Assembly: GCF_014650055.1 (NCBI RefSeq)
Contig: NZ_BMUF01000009.1
Coordinates: forward strand, 322,405 to 386,404
DNA length: 64,000 nucleotides
Source of the DNA: Streptomyces malachitofuscus
Lineage (GTDB): Bacteria > Actinomycetota > Actinomycetes > Streptomycetales > Streptomycetaceae
Direction: 5' to 3'
Positions within the stretch are counted from its first letter, which is position 1. Every line of letters starts with the position of its first letter. The position numbers and the translations under genes are program-made. This document shows, piece by piece, positions 41,901 through 50,410 of this stretch. Below the pieces are notes generated by a model. The model ran no database searches, had not been told where the DNA came from, and worked only from the letters and a program-made list of their open reading frames with translations.

Positions 41901-43837
41901 TCGCCTCCGCTCGGCGCGCCATCCGCGTGCGTGTCGCCGGTGCCGACCACTGGGCGGCCGTGGAGGACGCCGGCCGGCTGCGCGACGCGCTGGGCACGGC
42001 GCTTCCGGTCGGCGTGCCCGAGGCGTTCACCGAACCCGTCAAGGACCCCCTGGGCGACCTCCTCGCGCGGTATGCGCGCACCCACGGCCCGTTCACCTCG
42101 GCCACGGCGGCGGCCCGCTTCGGCCTCGGCGTGGCGGTCACCGAAGGCGCCCTGCAGCGCCTCTCGGCGGCCGGCCGGGTGGTCCAGGGCGAGTTCCATC
42201 CGGCGGGGATCGGACAGGAGTGGTGCGACGCCGCCGTGCTGCGCAGGCTGCGCCGCCGTTCCCTGGCCGCGTTGCGGCACGAGCTGGAGCCGGTGCCACC
42301 GGCCTCGCTCGCCCAGTTCCTCCCCCAATGGCAGCACATCGGCAAGGGGCACACCCTGCGCGGCATCGACGGCCTGGTGCGCGCCGTCGAGCAGCTGCAG
42401 GGCGCGTCCGTGCCCGCGTCCGCCCTGGAGAAGCTGGTCCTGCCGTCCCGGGTGGCGAACTACACCCCCGGGATGCTGGACGAGCTCACGGCCGCCGGAG
42501 AGGTGGTGTGGGCCGGCGCCGGTTCGCTCCCCGGCAAGGACGGCTGGGTCTCCCTCTATCTCGCGGACACGGCCCCGCTGCTCCTGCCGCCTCCGCACCC
42601 GCTGGAGCTCACCGCGCTCCACCAGTCGGTCCTGGACGCCCTCACCGGCGGCTACGGCCTGTTCTTCCGCCAGATCGCCGACCAGGTCCGCGCCACCACC
42701 CACCCCGAGGCCACCGATCCCCAGCTGGCCGACGCACTGTGGGACCTCGCCTGGTCCGGGCGGCTCACCAACGACACGCTCACCCCCCTGCGCTCGCTGC
42801 TGGGCTCCGGCCGCACGGCCGGGTCCACCGCCCACCGCGCGAAGCGCTCCGTCCCGCGCGGGCGGTACGGCTCGCTCACGGCGGCCGCCCGGACCGCCTC
42901 GCGCACCGGTCCGCCGACCGTCGCCGGACGCTGGTCCCTGACCCCCGCCCGGGAGGCCGACCCCACGGTCCGCGCGCACGCACTGGCCCACACCCTGCTG
43001 GACCGGCACGGTGTGGTGACGCGGGGAGCGGTCGCCGCGGAGGGCGTCGAGGGCGGCTTCTCGGCGACGTACCGCATCCTGTCGGCGTTCGAGGAGACCG
43101 GACAGGCCCGTCGCGGCTATGTGGTCGAGGGTCTGGGCGCCGCCCAGTTCGCGATGGACGGTGCCGTGGACCGCCTCCGCGCCGCGGCCAACGCCCGCGA
43201 GCGGGGGGAGGCCCTCCCGGCCGCCCCGGACGCGCCCGGCCCCTTCGACGGCGGACCCGCCCCCTTCGGGACGGCCCTGGACGGCGACGGTTTCCCCGGT
43301 CCGGACGACGGCCCGTACCCACGCCTCTCGCCGGGCGACTACGTCTCGCCGCGCGATCGGGCCCCGCAGGCCCCGCCCCCCTGGCAGAACGGCGGACGTC
43401 CGTCGTACGACCCCTTCGCCGGCCGTCGCACCGGCCCCGACGCCACCGCGCGGGCCGTCGTCCTCGCGGCCGCGGACCCGGCCAACGCCTACGGTGCCGC
43501 GCTGGGCTGGCCCGAGCCCCCGACCGGTGCCGGGCACAAGCCCGGCCGCAAGGCGGGCTCCCTGGTGGTGCTGGTGGACGGTGAGCTGACGCTCTACATG
43601 GAACGGGGCGGCAAGACGCTGCTGGCCTGGCCCGCGGCCCTCGACGGCGAACCCGCCTCGGACCCCCGTCTGCCGGCCGCCGCCGAAGCCCTCGCCGCGG
43701 CAGCTCGCGCGGGCTCCCTCGGCACGGTCACGGTGGAGCGCGTCAACGGCACCTCCGCCCTGACGTCCCCCCTCGGCGCCCTCCTGGAGACCGCGGGCTT
43801 CGTGGCCACCCCCCGGGGACTGCGCCTGCGCGCCTGA
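38963..43837 (+). CDS. lhr: Lhr-family large helicase
   Basis: This 1624-residue superfamily-2 helicase has Walker A APTGSGKT (48-55), DEVH at 172-175 and motif III SATVRP. The C-terminal RecA lobe shows SSLELGIDMGAVDLVVQVESPPSVASGLQRVGRAGHQVG (split). The long C-terminal Lhr extension follows, with winged-helix and beta-barrel parts. Lhr is a 3'-5' translocating DNA/RNA-DNA helicase induced by DNA damage in mycobacteria. Start ATG 38963; GTG 38948 is possible. A Pro/Gly/Asp-rich linker at roughly residues 1400-1500 separates the last domain. It precedes nei2 on the same strand. Confidence 0.95.
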   Translation: MVSDPHRALDGFSPATRGWFTGAFSAPTAAQAGAWQAIGEGSDVLVVAPTGSGKTLAAFLAALDELASAPPPADPKKRCRVLYVSPLKALAVDVERNLRSPLTGIRQESVRLGLPEPEVKVGIRSGDTPPAERRSLATRPPDILITTPESLFLMLTSATRDALTGVETVILDEVHAVAGTKRGAHLALSLERLDELLPRPARRIGLSATVRPVDEVARFLSPRRKVEIVQPESGKEFDLSVVVPVEDLGELGGSPVAEGAEGAERPSIWPHVEERITDLVQSHRSTIVFANSRRLAERLCNRLNEIAYERATGEPLDEHHSPAELMGGSGAAQGAPAVIARAHHGSVSKEQRALVEEDLKAGRLPAVVATSSLELGIDMGAVDLVVQVESPPSVASGLQRVGRAGHQVGAVSTGVVFPKYRGDLVQAAVVTERMRTGAIESLRVPANPLDVLAQQLVAMTAMDTWQLDDLLALVRRAAPFASLPESAFTGVLDMLAGRYPSDAFAELRPRVVWDRVTGEITGRPGAQRLAVTSGGTIPDRGLFGVFLAGSDPKKGGGRVGELDEEMVYESRVGDVFTLGTSSWRIEDITRDRVLVSPAPGVPGRLPFWKGDQLGRPLELGRAVGAFLREVGALSRDDARLRLVAAGLDAWAADNVLSYLDEQREACGHVPDDRTIVVERFRDELGDWRVVVHSPFGAQVHAPWALALGARLSERYGMDAQVMHADDGIVLRLPDADLMSLDLLDQEPMKAGTEYDADQAPVGAADVVFDKGEVDQVVTDQVGGSALFASRFRECAARALLLPRRNPGRRTPLWQQRQRASQLLQVAGEFGSFPIVLEAVRECLQDVFDVPGLVELMGDLESRKVRLVEVTTPEPSPFARSLLFGYVAQFLYEGDSPLAERRAAALSLDSRLLAELLGQAELRELLDAEVLIELERELQWLSEDRRVKDAEGVADLLRLLGPLTDAELAERGAEPAWARELASARRAIRVRVAGADHWAAVEDAGRLRDALGTALPVGVPEAFTEPVKDPLGDLLARYARTHGPFTSATAAARFGLGVAVTEGALQRLSAAGRVVQGEFHPAGIGQEWCDAAVLRRLRRRSLAALRHELEPVPPASLAQFLPQWQHIGKGHTLRGIDGLVRAVEQLQGASVPASALEKLVLPSRVANYTPGMLDELTAAGEVVWAGAGSLPGKDGWVSLYLADTAPLLLPPPHPLELTALHQSVLDALTGGYGLFFRQIADQVRATTHPEATDPQLADALWDLAWSGRLTNDTLTPLRSLLGSGRTAGSTAHRAKRSVPRGRYGSLTAAARTASRTGPPTVAGRWSLTPAREADPTVRAHALAHTLLDRHGVVTRGAVAAEGVEGGFSATYRILSAFEETGQARRGYVVEGLGAAQFAMDGAVDRLRAAANARERGEALPAAPDAPGPFDGGPAPFGTALDGDGFPGPDDGPYPRLSPGDYVSPRDRAPQAPPPWQNGGRPSYDPFAGRRTGPDATARAVVLAAADPANAYGAALGWPEPPTGAGHKPGRKAGSLVVLVDGELTLYMERGGKTLLAWPAALDGEPASDPRLPAAAEALAAAARAGSLGTVTVERVNGTSALTSPLGALLETAGFVATPRGLRLRA

Positions 43838-44104
43838 CCCGGCCGACCCGCCCGGACCCCCTGATTCCAGCTGCCCGAGCGCGGGTGAAGGGCCCGCCGC
43901 CCCTGAAGGGACCCCCGCGGTCCCCACCGCCCACCAGGAACGACCCTGGCCGGCCCCCGCCCACGTGTCACAGCACCCCGCGAGGCCCAACAGCCCCGCC
44001 GGCCCCTCTGCGCCCACGGCTGGACAGCGTCGACGGCCAGCCGCCCTCCCAGGACGGCCGACCGCGCACCCGACCTCGCCCGCCCGACGTGTCACGCTTG
44101 ACCC
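43838..44104 (+). other. lhr-nei2 intergenic region
   Basis: This 267-bp, C-rich spacer has one weak hairpin, GGGACC / GGTCCC (43908-43913 with 43919-43924), that may end the lhr message. No small gene and no clear nei2 promoter were seen. Confidence 0.4.
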
Positions 44105-44911
44105 ATGCCCGAAGGAGATACGGTCTGGCAGGCCGCGCGGCGGCTGCACGATGCCCTCGCGGGCAGGGTGCTGACCCGCAGCGACCTCCGGGTGCCCCGG
44201 TACGCCACGGCCGATCTCACGGGCCGCGCGGTGCTCGACGTCACCCCGCGCGGCAAGCATCTGCTGACCCGCATGGAGGGCGGCCTGACCCTGCACTCGC
44301 ACCTGAGGATGGACGGATCCTGGCGGGTGTTCGCCGAGGGGCAGCGCTGGAACGGCGGCCCGGCGCACCAGATCCGCGCGATCCTCGGCAACGCCGAGCG
44401 CACCGCCGTCGGCTATCGGCTGCCCGTGCTGGAACTGATCCGCACCGGCGCCGAGGACCGCGCGGTCGGCCATCTCGGACCGGACCTCCTCGGCCCGGAC
44501 TGGGATCCCGACGTCGCCTTGGCCAACCTGCTGAAGGACCCGGCCCGACCGCTCGGTGAGGCCCTTCTCGACCAGCGGAACCTGGCCGGTATCGGCAATG
44601 TCTTCAAGAGCGAGCTCTGCTTCCTGCTCGGCACCACGCCCTGGCTTCCGGTGGGTGACCTGCCCGCCGACCGCACGGCGAAGCTGCCGGAACTCGCCCA
44701 TAGGCTGCTGGAGTTCAACCGCGAACGCCCGATCCGCAGCACGACGGGCCGGCGCGGCCAGGACCTCTTCGTGTACGGCCGCGCCCGCCGCCCCTGTCTG
44801 CGCTGCCGCACGCCCATCCGGGTCGCCGACCAGGGCGACGGCTCCCGCGAGCGCCCCACGTACTGGTGCCCCACCTGCCAGCCGGGGCCGGGCCCCGCGC
44901 GGTCCCGCTGA
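44105..44911 (+). CDS. nei2: Formamidopyrimidine/endonuclease VIII-type DNA glycosylase
   Basis: This 268-residue base-excision repair glycosylase/AP lyase retains the catalytic N-terminus MPEGDTV (Pro2 nucleophile, Glu3), the H2TH motif LLDQRNLAGIGNVFKSE and a C-terminal zinc finger CLRC...WCPTC. The MPEGDTV start is typical of actinobacterial Nei2 rather than MutM (MPELPEV). There is no obvious ribosome-binding site before the ATG. It lies downstream of lhr, so two DNA-repair functions are neighbours. Confidence 0.94.
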   Translation: MPEGDTVWQAARRLHDALAGRVLTRSDLRVPRYATADLTGRAVLDVTPRGKHLLTRMEGGLTLHSHLRMDGSWRVFAEGQRWNGGPAHQIRAILGNAERTAVGYRLPVLELIRTGAEDRAVGHLGPDLLGPDWDPDVALANLLKDPARPLGEALLDQRNLAGIGNVFKSELCFLLGTTPWLPVGDLPADRTAKLPELAHRLLEFNRERPIRSTTGRRGQDLFVYGRARRPCLRCRTPIRVADQGDGSRERPTYWCPTCQPGPGPARSR

Positions 44912-44931
44912 CCGGACCGGTCACACCCATC

Positions 44932-44967
44932 GCGCACCGCACGGTCAGCTCTGCCGGTGCGGTGCGC
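44932..44967. terminator. Bidirectional hairpin after nei2
   Basis: An 11-bp perfect stem GCGCACCGCAC / GTGCGGTGCGC (44932-44942 with 44957-44967) has a 14-nt loop. It lies between the convergent nei2 and the small membrane-protein gene, whose last codons it covers. Confidence 0.7.
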
Positions 44968-45214
44968 CCGGCCGCCAGGCCCGCCGCCATCGCCCCGCCG
45001 CGAGGGCCCCCCGCGCCCGTGCCTTGGGCGTGCAGTGCACCGGCAGCACGCTGAGCCCCCACCCGCCGGCCGCGACCGCCCCTTCCAGCTCACCGGCGTC
45101 GGGCACCAGCAGCAGTCGCAGCACCGCCCACCACCACAGCGCCCCGAACGCCAGCACGGCCGTCCAGCGCGCTGCCGGCCCGGGGCCGCATCCCGATACG
45201 GCCGGGTCGGTCAC
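44945..45214 (-). CDS. Small membrane protein coupled to dpsB
   Basis: This 89-residue protein has one strong hydrophobic segment (WTAVLAFGALWWWAVLRLLLV, a split landmark at about 17-37), then a Gly/Ala stretch and an Arg-rich C-terminus. Its GTG (45214) overlaps the dpsB stop (GTGA), so it is translationally coupled. No family is recognised. It may be real because of the coupling and the terminator just after it, but codon support alone is weak. Confidence 0.6.
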   Translation of the reverse strand: MTDPAVSGCGPGPAARWTAVLAFGALWWWAVLRLLLVPDAGELEGAVAAGGWGLSVLPVHCTPKARARGALAAGRWRRAWRPGAPHRQS

Positions 45215-45681
45215 CCGTTCTCGGCCTGGAACATCCAGTGCTGCTTCTCGAGGTCCCCGGTGATCGCGATGAGGATGTCCTGGCTCACCGGATCCGGCTC
45301 CTCGGTCGACGTCACCCGCTCGCGCATCCGGGCGATCACCGCACCCAGCGCGTCCACCATCGTGCTCACCGCCGTCGAGTCGTCGACCCAGCCCTCCGGC
45401 GTCACGCCGATCCCGCTGCCGACGGCCACCGTCGCGGCCCGCCCGTCGGGCGAGACACCGAGGGCCGCCGCGCGCTCGGCCACGGTGTCGGAGTGCTTAC
45501 GTGCCAGAGCCACGACCTCGTCGAGCTGGAGATGCACGCTGCGGAAGCGCGGTCCGACCACGTTCCAGTGGATCTGCTTCGCCACCAGGGCGAGGTCCAC
45601 CAGGTCGGCAAGGGCACCCTGCAGCGCCTCGGACACGGTCTTCAGGTTCTCGTCGGACAACGGGCTCTTCACGACGTACAT
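45211..45681 (-). CDS. dpsB: Dps-family ferritin-like DNA-protection protein
   Basis: This 156-residue miniferritin has the ferroxidase ligands His38, His50, Asp65 and Glu69 in exactly the 12-15-4 spacing of classical Dps (QIHWNVVGPRFRSVH...HSDTVAERAAALG). It stores iron and protects the nucleoid as a dodecamer. Start ATG 45681 has GGAG 6 bases upstream; GTG 45687 would sit on that site. It matches, from memory, DpsB (SCO5756) of S. coelicolor. It is followed by a coupled small membrane protein. Confidence 0.94.
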   Translation of the reverse strand: MYVVKSPLSDENLKTVSEALQGALADLVDLALVAKQIHWNVVGPRFRSVHLQLDEVVALARKHSDTVAERAAALGVSPDGRAATVAVGSGIGVTPEGWVDDSTAVSTMVDALGAVIARMRERVTSTEEPDPVSQDILIAITGDLEKQHWMFQAENG

Positions 45682-45800
45682 CCGCACCTCCGTGGCTGAC
45701 CCCCGCCTCGTCCTTCAACGATGACGGCCCCGTCCGGCACCGGCAAACGCACACCGGGCGCACCACGGAAGCGCCCGTGCATGCGAAAACCCCGGCGGCA

Positions 45801-45822
45801 CCCCTCCGAATCTCCGGAAGGG
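45801..45822 (-). terminator. Terminator after clgR
   Basis: On the minus strand CCCTTCCG pairs with CGGAGGGG (8 bp with one U-G pair; 45815-45822 with 45801-45808), and a GGGGTTTT tract follows at 45786-45793. It lies 54 bp beyond the clgR stop. Confidence 0.7.
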
Positions 45823-45875
45823 CCCCTACCGGGGCATCTCACACCTTCACACCGCGCAGGCGCCGGGCGCCGTGC

Positions 45876-46256
45876 TCACGCGGCGACGACGTCCACCGCC
45901 TCGGCGGGCGCCTTGATGGTCACCCGTTCCGGTGGCACACCGGTCACCGAAACAGAACCCAGCATCGGACGAACCGGCGTGGGTACGGGTTCGCTGGGGG
46001 TCGCTGCAGCAGACTGGGCCAGCTCGGCGAGGGCGAGCTCGTCGCTCACTTCCCGCATGAGCTCGGACATCCGTACGTCCAGCGCGTCGCAGATGGCGGA
46101 GAGCAGCTCGGAGGAAGCCTCCTTCTGCCCCCGCTCCACCTCGGAGAGATAGCCGAGTGAGACTCGGGCGGACGAGGAGACTTCGCGCAGAGTACGGCCC
46201 TGGCGCTGGCGCTGCCGACGCAGCACGTCACCCAGCAGGCGACGGAGCAGAATCAT
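45876..46256 (-). CDS. clgR: ClgR, activator of Clp/Lon protease genes
   Basis: This 126-residue XRE-type regulator has the helix-turn-helix RTLREVSSSARVSLGYLSEVERG, followed by the ClgR-specific EASSELLSAICDALDV and a C-terminus ending AEAVDVVAA. The two terminal alanines resemble the ClpP-dependent degron described for ClgR and PopR in S. lividans. Start ATG 46256 has GGAGGGAG 7 bases upstream. It lies downstream of rimO-pgsA-cinA in the order conserved across actinobacteria. The regulator is expected to be limited by the proteases it induces. Confidence 0.95.
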   Translation of the reverse strand: MILLRRLLGDVLRRQRQRQGRTLREVSSSARVSLGYLSEVERGQKEASSELLSAICDALDVRMSELMREVSDELALAELAQSAAATPSEPVPTPVRPMLGSVSVTGVPPERVTIKAPAEAVDVVAA

Positions 46257-46365
46257 CGGTGGCTCCCTCCTCGGACCGCGTAGCCGCATCCTTCTCGCCC
46301 CACCGTACCGCCTCGCGCTGCGGCCGTGCGGGGAGCGATGTCGTGTTCACTCAGGGCTGCAAACA

Positions 46366-46911
46366 TCAAAACCCCCCGTTCCGTTCCGTATCCTGTGCCC
46401 GCTCATTCCCGGTCTGTTCGCCCGCAAGCTCCGTCAGAAGCAGTGCGAGCACGCTCCGTACACTCTCCATACGAATTTCCGCGCGGTCGCCGTTCAACCG
46501 CAGATGCTCCACTTTTCCGCCACCGGCGGAAAGGGAGCCGGGGCCGGAAGGCCCGTCCACGGCCACGAACACCGTTCCGACGGCCTGTCCGTCCTGAGGG
46601 TCCGGACCGGCGACGCCCGTGGTGGCGATGCCCCAGTCGGCGCCCAGAGCCGCCCGGACACCGGCCGCCATCTGGGCCGCCACCTGCGCATCCACGGCTC
46701 CGCGCTGCGCCAGCAGAGTGGCGTCCACGCCGAGCAGCCGCTGCTTCAGGTCGGTGGCGTAGGCCGTCACCGAGCCCCGGAAGACCTTGGACGCCCCCGG
46801 CACCGACGTGATCTCCGCCGCCACCAGGCCACCGGTCAGCGACTCGGCGACGGCGAGCGTTCCGCCGTTGACGGTGAGTAGTCGCACCACGTCGGTGGCC
46901 GTCGAACTCAC
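46366..46911 (-). CDS. cinA: CinA C-terminal-domain nicotinamide nucleotide amidase
   Basis: This 181-residue stand-alone CinA C-terminal domain (PncC-type) has TLAVAESLTGGLVAAEIT, KVFRGSVTAYATDLK and DWGIATTGVAGPD, the amidase signatures. It deamidates nicotinamide mononucleotide in pyridine-nucleotide salvage. The N-terminal MoCF-like domain of full CinA is absent, as is usual in this locus. Its GTG (46911) overlaps the pgsA stop. Confidence 0.92.
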   Translation of the reverse strand: MSSTATDVVRLLTVNGGTLAVAESLTGGLVAAEITSVPGASKVFRGSVTAYATDLKQRLLGVDATLLAQRGAVDAQVAAQMAAGVRAALGADWGIATTGVAGPDPQDGQAVGTVFVAVDGPSGPGSLSAGGGKVEHLRLNGDRAEIRMESVRSVLALLLTELAGEQTGNERAQDTERNGGF

Positions 46912-47762
46912 GCTTCCGTCTCCTCCAACGCCGCCTTGCGCTCGGCGATTCCCCGCCTGCGGAGCACAATGGCCTGTTTCACATAGTCGAGCCCGGTCGC
47001 CACGGTCAGCACGACCGCCGCGGCCATCACCCACCATCGCAGGGTGGCCAGCCAACCGGTCAGCGCCAGGACGTACATGCCGACCGCGATGCCCTGCGTG
47101 AGGGTCTTGAGCTTGCCCCCTCGGCTGGCGGGGATGACGCCGTAGCGGATGACCAGAAAACGCAGCAGGGTAATGCCGAGTTCCCGGCCGAGGATGACTC
47201 CGGTGACCCACCACGGCAGATCGCCCAGCGCCGAGAGACAGATCAGCGCCGCTCCCATGATCGCCTTGTCGGCGATGGGATCGGCGATCTTCCCGAAGTC
47301 GGTGACGAGGTTGTAGGTGCGCGCCAGATGCCCGTCGAACAGGTCGGTGATCATGGCGATGGCGAAGGCCGCCCAGGCGAACGACCGCCACGCCGGGTCG
47401 TAACCGCCGTTGGCGAGCATCAGCATCACGAACGCCGGCACCAGCAGCAGCCGGAGCATGGTCAGCAGGTTGGCGATGTTCCAGACGCTGGCCTGGTTGA
47501 CGGCTGCCGCCGCGATCTTCGCTCCCCGCGCGGGCCTCGTGCCGTCCTCGGAGTCGACGCCGTCGTGGGACGAGGTGACCGGAGCCGTCTCGTCGCCGTG
47601 CGCGTGTGCCCCGCCCGTGCCGCCGCCGGACGGTCCCGGAGCCGCGCCCCGCGCCTCACGCGCGACCGCGCGGCCGGACCCCGGCAGGCCTCCGGGCGCG
47701 GCGCCCGCCGCCCTCCTCGCGCCGGAGGGGCCACCCGCCGCCGATGCCGGGACACCCGTCAT
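46908..47762 (-). CDS. pgsA: CDP-diacylglycerol-glycerol-3-phosphate phosphatidyltransferase
   Basis: This 284-residue membrane enzyme makes phosphatidylglycerol phosphate from CDP-diacylglycerol. The CDP-alcohol phosphotransferase motif DLFDGHLAR...DFGKIADPIADK is complete, with all acidic metal ligands. About 85 N-terminal residues form a Gly/Ala/Pro-rich disordered extension not seen in enteric PgsA. ATG 47762 overlaps the rimO stop (ATGA), and its own stop overlaps cinA. The substrate is assigned by family; related CDP-alcohol enzymes exist in actinobacteria. Confidence 0.93.
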   Translation of the reverse strand: MTGVPASAAGGPSGARRAAGAAPGGLPGSGRAVAREARGAAPGPSGGGTGGAHAHGDETAPVTSSHDGVDSEDGTRPARGAKIAAAAVNQASVWNIANLLTMLRLLLVPAFVMLMLANGGYDPAWRSFAWAAFAIAMITDLFDGHLARTYNLVTDFGKIADPIADKAIMGAALICLSALGDLPWWVTGVILGRELGITLLRFLVIRYGVIPASRGGKLKTLTQGIAVGMYVLALTGWLATLRWWVMAAAVVLTVATGLDYVKQAIVLRRRGIAERKAALEETEA

Positions 47763-49231
47763 CTGCCCGCCTCCTCACTCCACGCGAGCGAACCCTGGAA
47801 GAGCGGCTCGGCCACCAGGTCGACACCTTCCGTGCCCACCACCTTCGCCTCGACCATACGGCCGACGCTCACACCCTCGCCGCTCGTGAGCAGCACCTGG
47901 CCGTCCGTCTCGGGAGCCTGGTGCGCCGCCCGCCCGTACACGCCCTCCTCGTCCACGGACTCCACCAGCACGTGCACGGTCTCGCCGACCCGCTCCTCGG
48001 CGCGCTGCGAGACGAGCTCCTCGGCCAGCCGGGAGACGCGGGCCAGCCGCTCGGCGACGATCTCCTCGTCCAGCTTGCGCTCGTACGTCGCCGCCTCGGT
48101 GCCCTCCTCGTCGGAGTAGCCGAAGACGCCGATGGCGTCGAGCCGCGCGTGATTCAGGAAGCGCTCCAGCTCGGCCAGGTCGGCCGCGGACTCGCCGGGG
48201 AAGCCGACGATGAAGTTGGAACGGACACCGGCCTGGGGCGCCTTGCTCCGAATGGTGTCGAGCAGTTCGAGGAACCGGTCGGTGTCGCCGAAGCGGCGCA
48301 TCGCGCGCAGCACATCGGGCGCGGAGTGCTGGAAGGACAGGTCGAAGTAGGGGGCGACCTTCGGGGTGGAGGTCAGCACGTCGATCAGGCCGGGCCGCAT
48401 CTCGGCCGGCTGCAGGTAGCTGACCCGCACCCGCTCGAGGCCGTCGACCTCGGCGAGCTCGGGCAGCAGGGACTCCAGCAGGCGGATGTCGCCCAGGTCC
48501 TTGCCGTAGGAGGTGTTGTTCTCGGAGACCAGCATGATCTCCTTCACGCCCTGTTCGGCCAGCCAGCGCGTCTCGTTCAGCACGTCGCTGGGGCGGCGGG
48601 AGATGAAGGAGCCGCGGAAGGAGGGGATGGCGCAGAAGGAGCAGCGTCGGTCGCAGCCGGAGGCGAGCTTCACGGAGGCGACCGGGGAGCCGTCCAGACG
48701 GCGGCGCAGGGGCGCGCGGGGGCCGGAGGCCGGGGCGAGACCCTCGGGGAGGTCCACCGGGCCGTGTCCCGGGAGCGCGACGGAGGCGGCGGAGTCCTGC
48801 CGCTCGGTCGGGCTGATCGGCAGCAGCTTGCGCCGGTCGCGCGGGGTGTGGGAGGCGTGGATGCCGCCGTTCAGGATGGTCTGGAGGCGGTCGGAGATGT
48901 CGGTGTAGTCGTCGAAGCCGAGCACGCCGTCGGCTTCGGGCAGGGCCTCGGCGAGTTCCTTGCCGTACCGCTCGGCCATGCAGCCGACGGCGACGACGGC
49001 CTGCGTTCTTCCATGTCCCTTGAGGTCGTTGGCCTCCAGGAGGGCGTCGACCGAGTCCTTCTTCGCGGCTTCGACGAATCCACAGGTGTTGACGACGGCG
49101 ACGTCGGCGTCCTCGGCGTCCTCGACGAGCTGCCAGCCGTCCGCCTCCAAACGGCCTGCGAGCTCCTCCGAGTCCACCTCGTTACGGGCGCAGCCAAGGG
49201 TGACGAGTGCGACGGTACGGCGTTCAGGCAT
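47759..49231 (-). CDS. rimO: Ribosomal protein S12 methylthiotransferase
   Basis: This 490-residue radical-SAM enzyme methylthiolates an Asp of S12. N-terminal cluster cysteines are at 14 (LGCARNEVDSE), 50 (NTCGFVEAAK) and 84 (GCMAERYG). The radical-SAM motif is GCDRRCSFCAIP. The NEVDSE and GFVEAAKKDS signatures separate it from MiaB, which is also encoded in the window. Start ATG 49231. It heads the coupled rimO-pgsA-cinA-clgR cluster. Confidence 0.96.
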   Translation of the reverse strand: MPERRTVALVTLGCARNEVDSEELAGRLEADGWQLVEDAEDADVAVVNTCGFVEAAKKDSVDALLEANDLKGHGRTQAVVAVGCMAERYGKELAEALPEADGVLGFDDYTDISDRLQTILNGGIHASHTPRDRRKLLPISPTERQDSAASVALPGHGPVDLPEGLAPASGPRAPLRRRLDGSPVASVKLASGCDRRCSFCAIPSFRGSFISRRPSDVLNETRWLAEQGVKEIMLVSENNTSYGKDLGDIRLLESLLPELAEVDGLERVRVSYLQPAEMRPGLIDVLTSTPKVAPYFDLSFQHSAPDVLRAMRRFGDTDRFLELLDTIRSKAPQAGVRSNFIVGFPGESAADLAELERFLNHARLDAIGVFGYSDEEGTEAATYERKLDEEIVAERLARVSRLAEELVSQRAEERVGETVHVLVESVDEEGVYGRAAHQAPETDGQVLLTSGEGVSVGRMVEAKVVGTEGVDLVAEPLFQGSLAWSEEAGR

Positions 49232-49324
49232 GGACTCAAGACTACTTCGTCCCGCCGACACCCCACGTCGACGGGGTTGGCCGATCCTGACCGACCCCGT
49301 CGCCGATGTGCGCTTCGGTACCGC

Positions 49325-50158
49325 TTATCCGGCCTGCGGGTCGCCCTTGGTGTAGGTCAGGCGCTCGACGGCACCCGGCTGCCAGTCGTCCTCGATCTTC
49401 TTGCCGTTGACGAACAGGTCGATCGCGCCGGCGTCGCCGAGCACCAGGTTGATCTTGGAACTGTCCTGGAACGTCTTGGAATCGCCCTGCTTGAGCAGTC
49501 CGTCGAACAGCAGCCGGCCGTTGTGGTCCTTGGCGGAGATCCAGCTGCGTCCGTCGGCGGCGGTGACCTGGACCGTCACCTTGTCCTGCGGTGCGGCGGC
49601 GATGGCGCTGTCCGACGGCTTCGGCTCGGGGTCGACGGGCTTCTTGGACTTGGGGGTGGGTGAGGCCTTCTTGCTGGGTGTGGCGTCGTCGGCGACGTTC
49701 GTCCTGCCGCCTTCGTCCTCGCCCTTGACCATCGTGAAGCCGACGAAGCCGATCACCACGACGATCGCGGCGACCATGGCCGCGGTCCAGTTGGGTCCGC
49801 GCCGCTCCGGACGGATGCGTTCCGCCTCGAACAGGGGGGCGGCCGGGGTCGGGGCCGGACGGCCGCCGCCGTGCTCGGCCTCGAACTGGGCGATCAGCGG
49901 GGCCGGGTCGAGGTGCACGGCCTTGGCCAGGGTCCGGATGTGCCCGCGTGCGTAGACGTCGCCGCCGCAGGGCGTGAAGTCGTCCGCCTCGATGGCGTGC
50001 ACGATGCCGATACGGACGCGGGTGGCGGTACTGACGTCGCCGACGGTGAGCCCGGCCGCGATGCGTGCCTGCTGCAGCGCTCGGCCGACGGAGGGGCGGG
50101 CTTCCTCGGAAACGTCTTCGAACGGACGCTCGTCTTCAGGGGAGTTGCCGATGGACAC
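49325..50158 (-). CDS. RodZ-like helix-turn-helix membrane protein
   Basis: This 277-residue protein has an N-terminal helix-turn-helix (LQQARIAAGLTVGDVSTATRVRIGIVHAIE), a transmembrane helix (about 127-148: AAMVAAIVVVIGFVGFTMV), a Ser/Lys/Pro-rich linker and a C-terminal DUF4115 domain (ADGRSWISAKD...INLVLGDAGAIDLFVNGKKI, as split features). This is the RodZ architecture that links MreB to the cell-wall machinery. Start GTG 50158 has GAAAGG upstream. Position between ftsK and rimO is conserved. RodZ function in polar-growing Streptomyces is not established. Confidence 0.88.
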   Translation of the reverse strand: MSIGNSPEDERPFEDVSEEARPSVGRALQQARIAAGLTVGDVSTATRVRIGIVHAIEADDFTPCGGDVYARGHIRTLAKAVHLDPAPLIAQFEAEHGGGRPAPTPAAPLFEAERIRPERRGPNWTAAMVAAIVVVIGFVGFTMVKGEDEGGRTNVADDATPSKKASPTPKSKKPVDPEPKPSDSAIAAAPQDKVTVQVTAADGRSWISAKDHNGRLLFDGLLKQGDSKTFQDSSKINLVLGDAGAIDLFVNGKKIEDDWQPGAVERLTYTKGDPQAG

Positions 50159-50200
50159 GGGGGCGCCTTTCGAGCGTGTAGCCGCCTGTGCTGGAGGTTC

Positions 50201-50231
50201 AGTCTAGGAGGGGTACGAGAGGGTGGGGCAA
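50201..50231 (-). promoter_or_regulatory. Possible promoter of the RodZ-like gene
   Basis: On the minus strand TTGCCC (50226-50231) and TAGACT (50201-50206) are 19 bp apart and 43 bp upstream of the GTG start. The spacing is wide, so this is tentative. The rest of the 252-bp ftsK spacer shows nothing else clear. Confidence 0.35.
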
Positions 50232-50410
50232 CCGGGCGGTCGGACTTTGTACGCCATCGGAATGGCCCGACATCCCGATGGTGGGCCTGCAGTTTGTCGT
50301 TTCCCTCAACTTGACGTACGCCGACGGGAAACGGTTGCTCAATGATCCCTTACAGCTCGGTCACGATCGACCACCCGGGTGCCCTGAGGTGACGGCCGCG
50401 TCCCGTTCGC

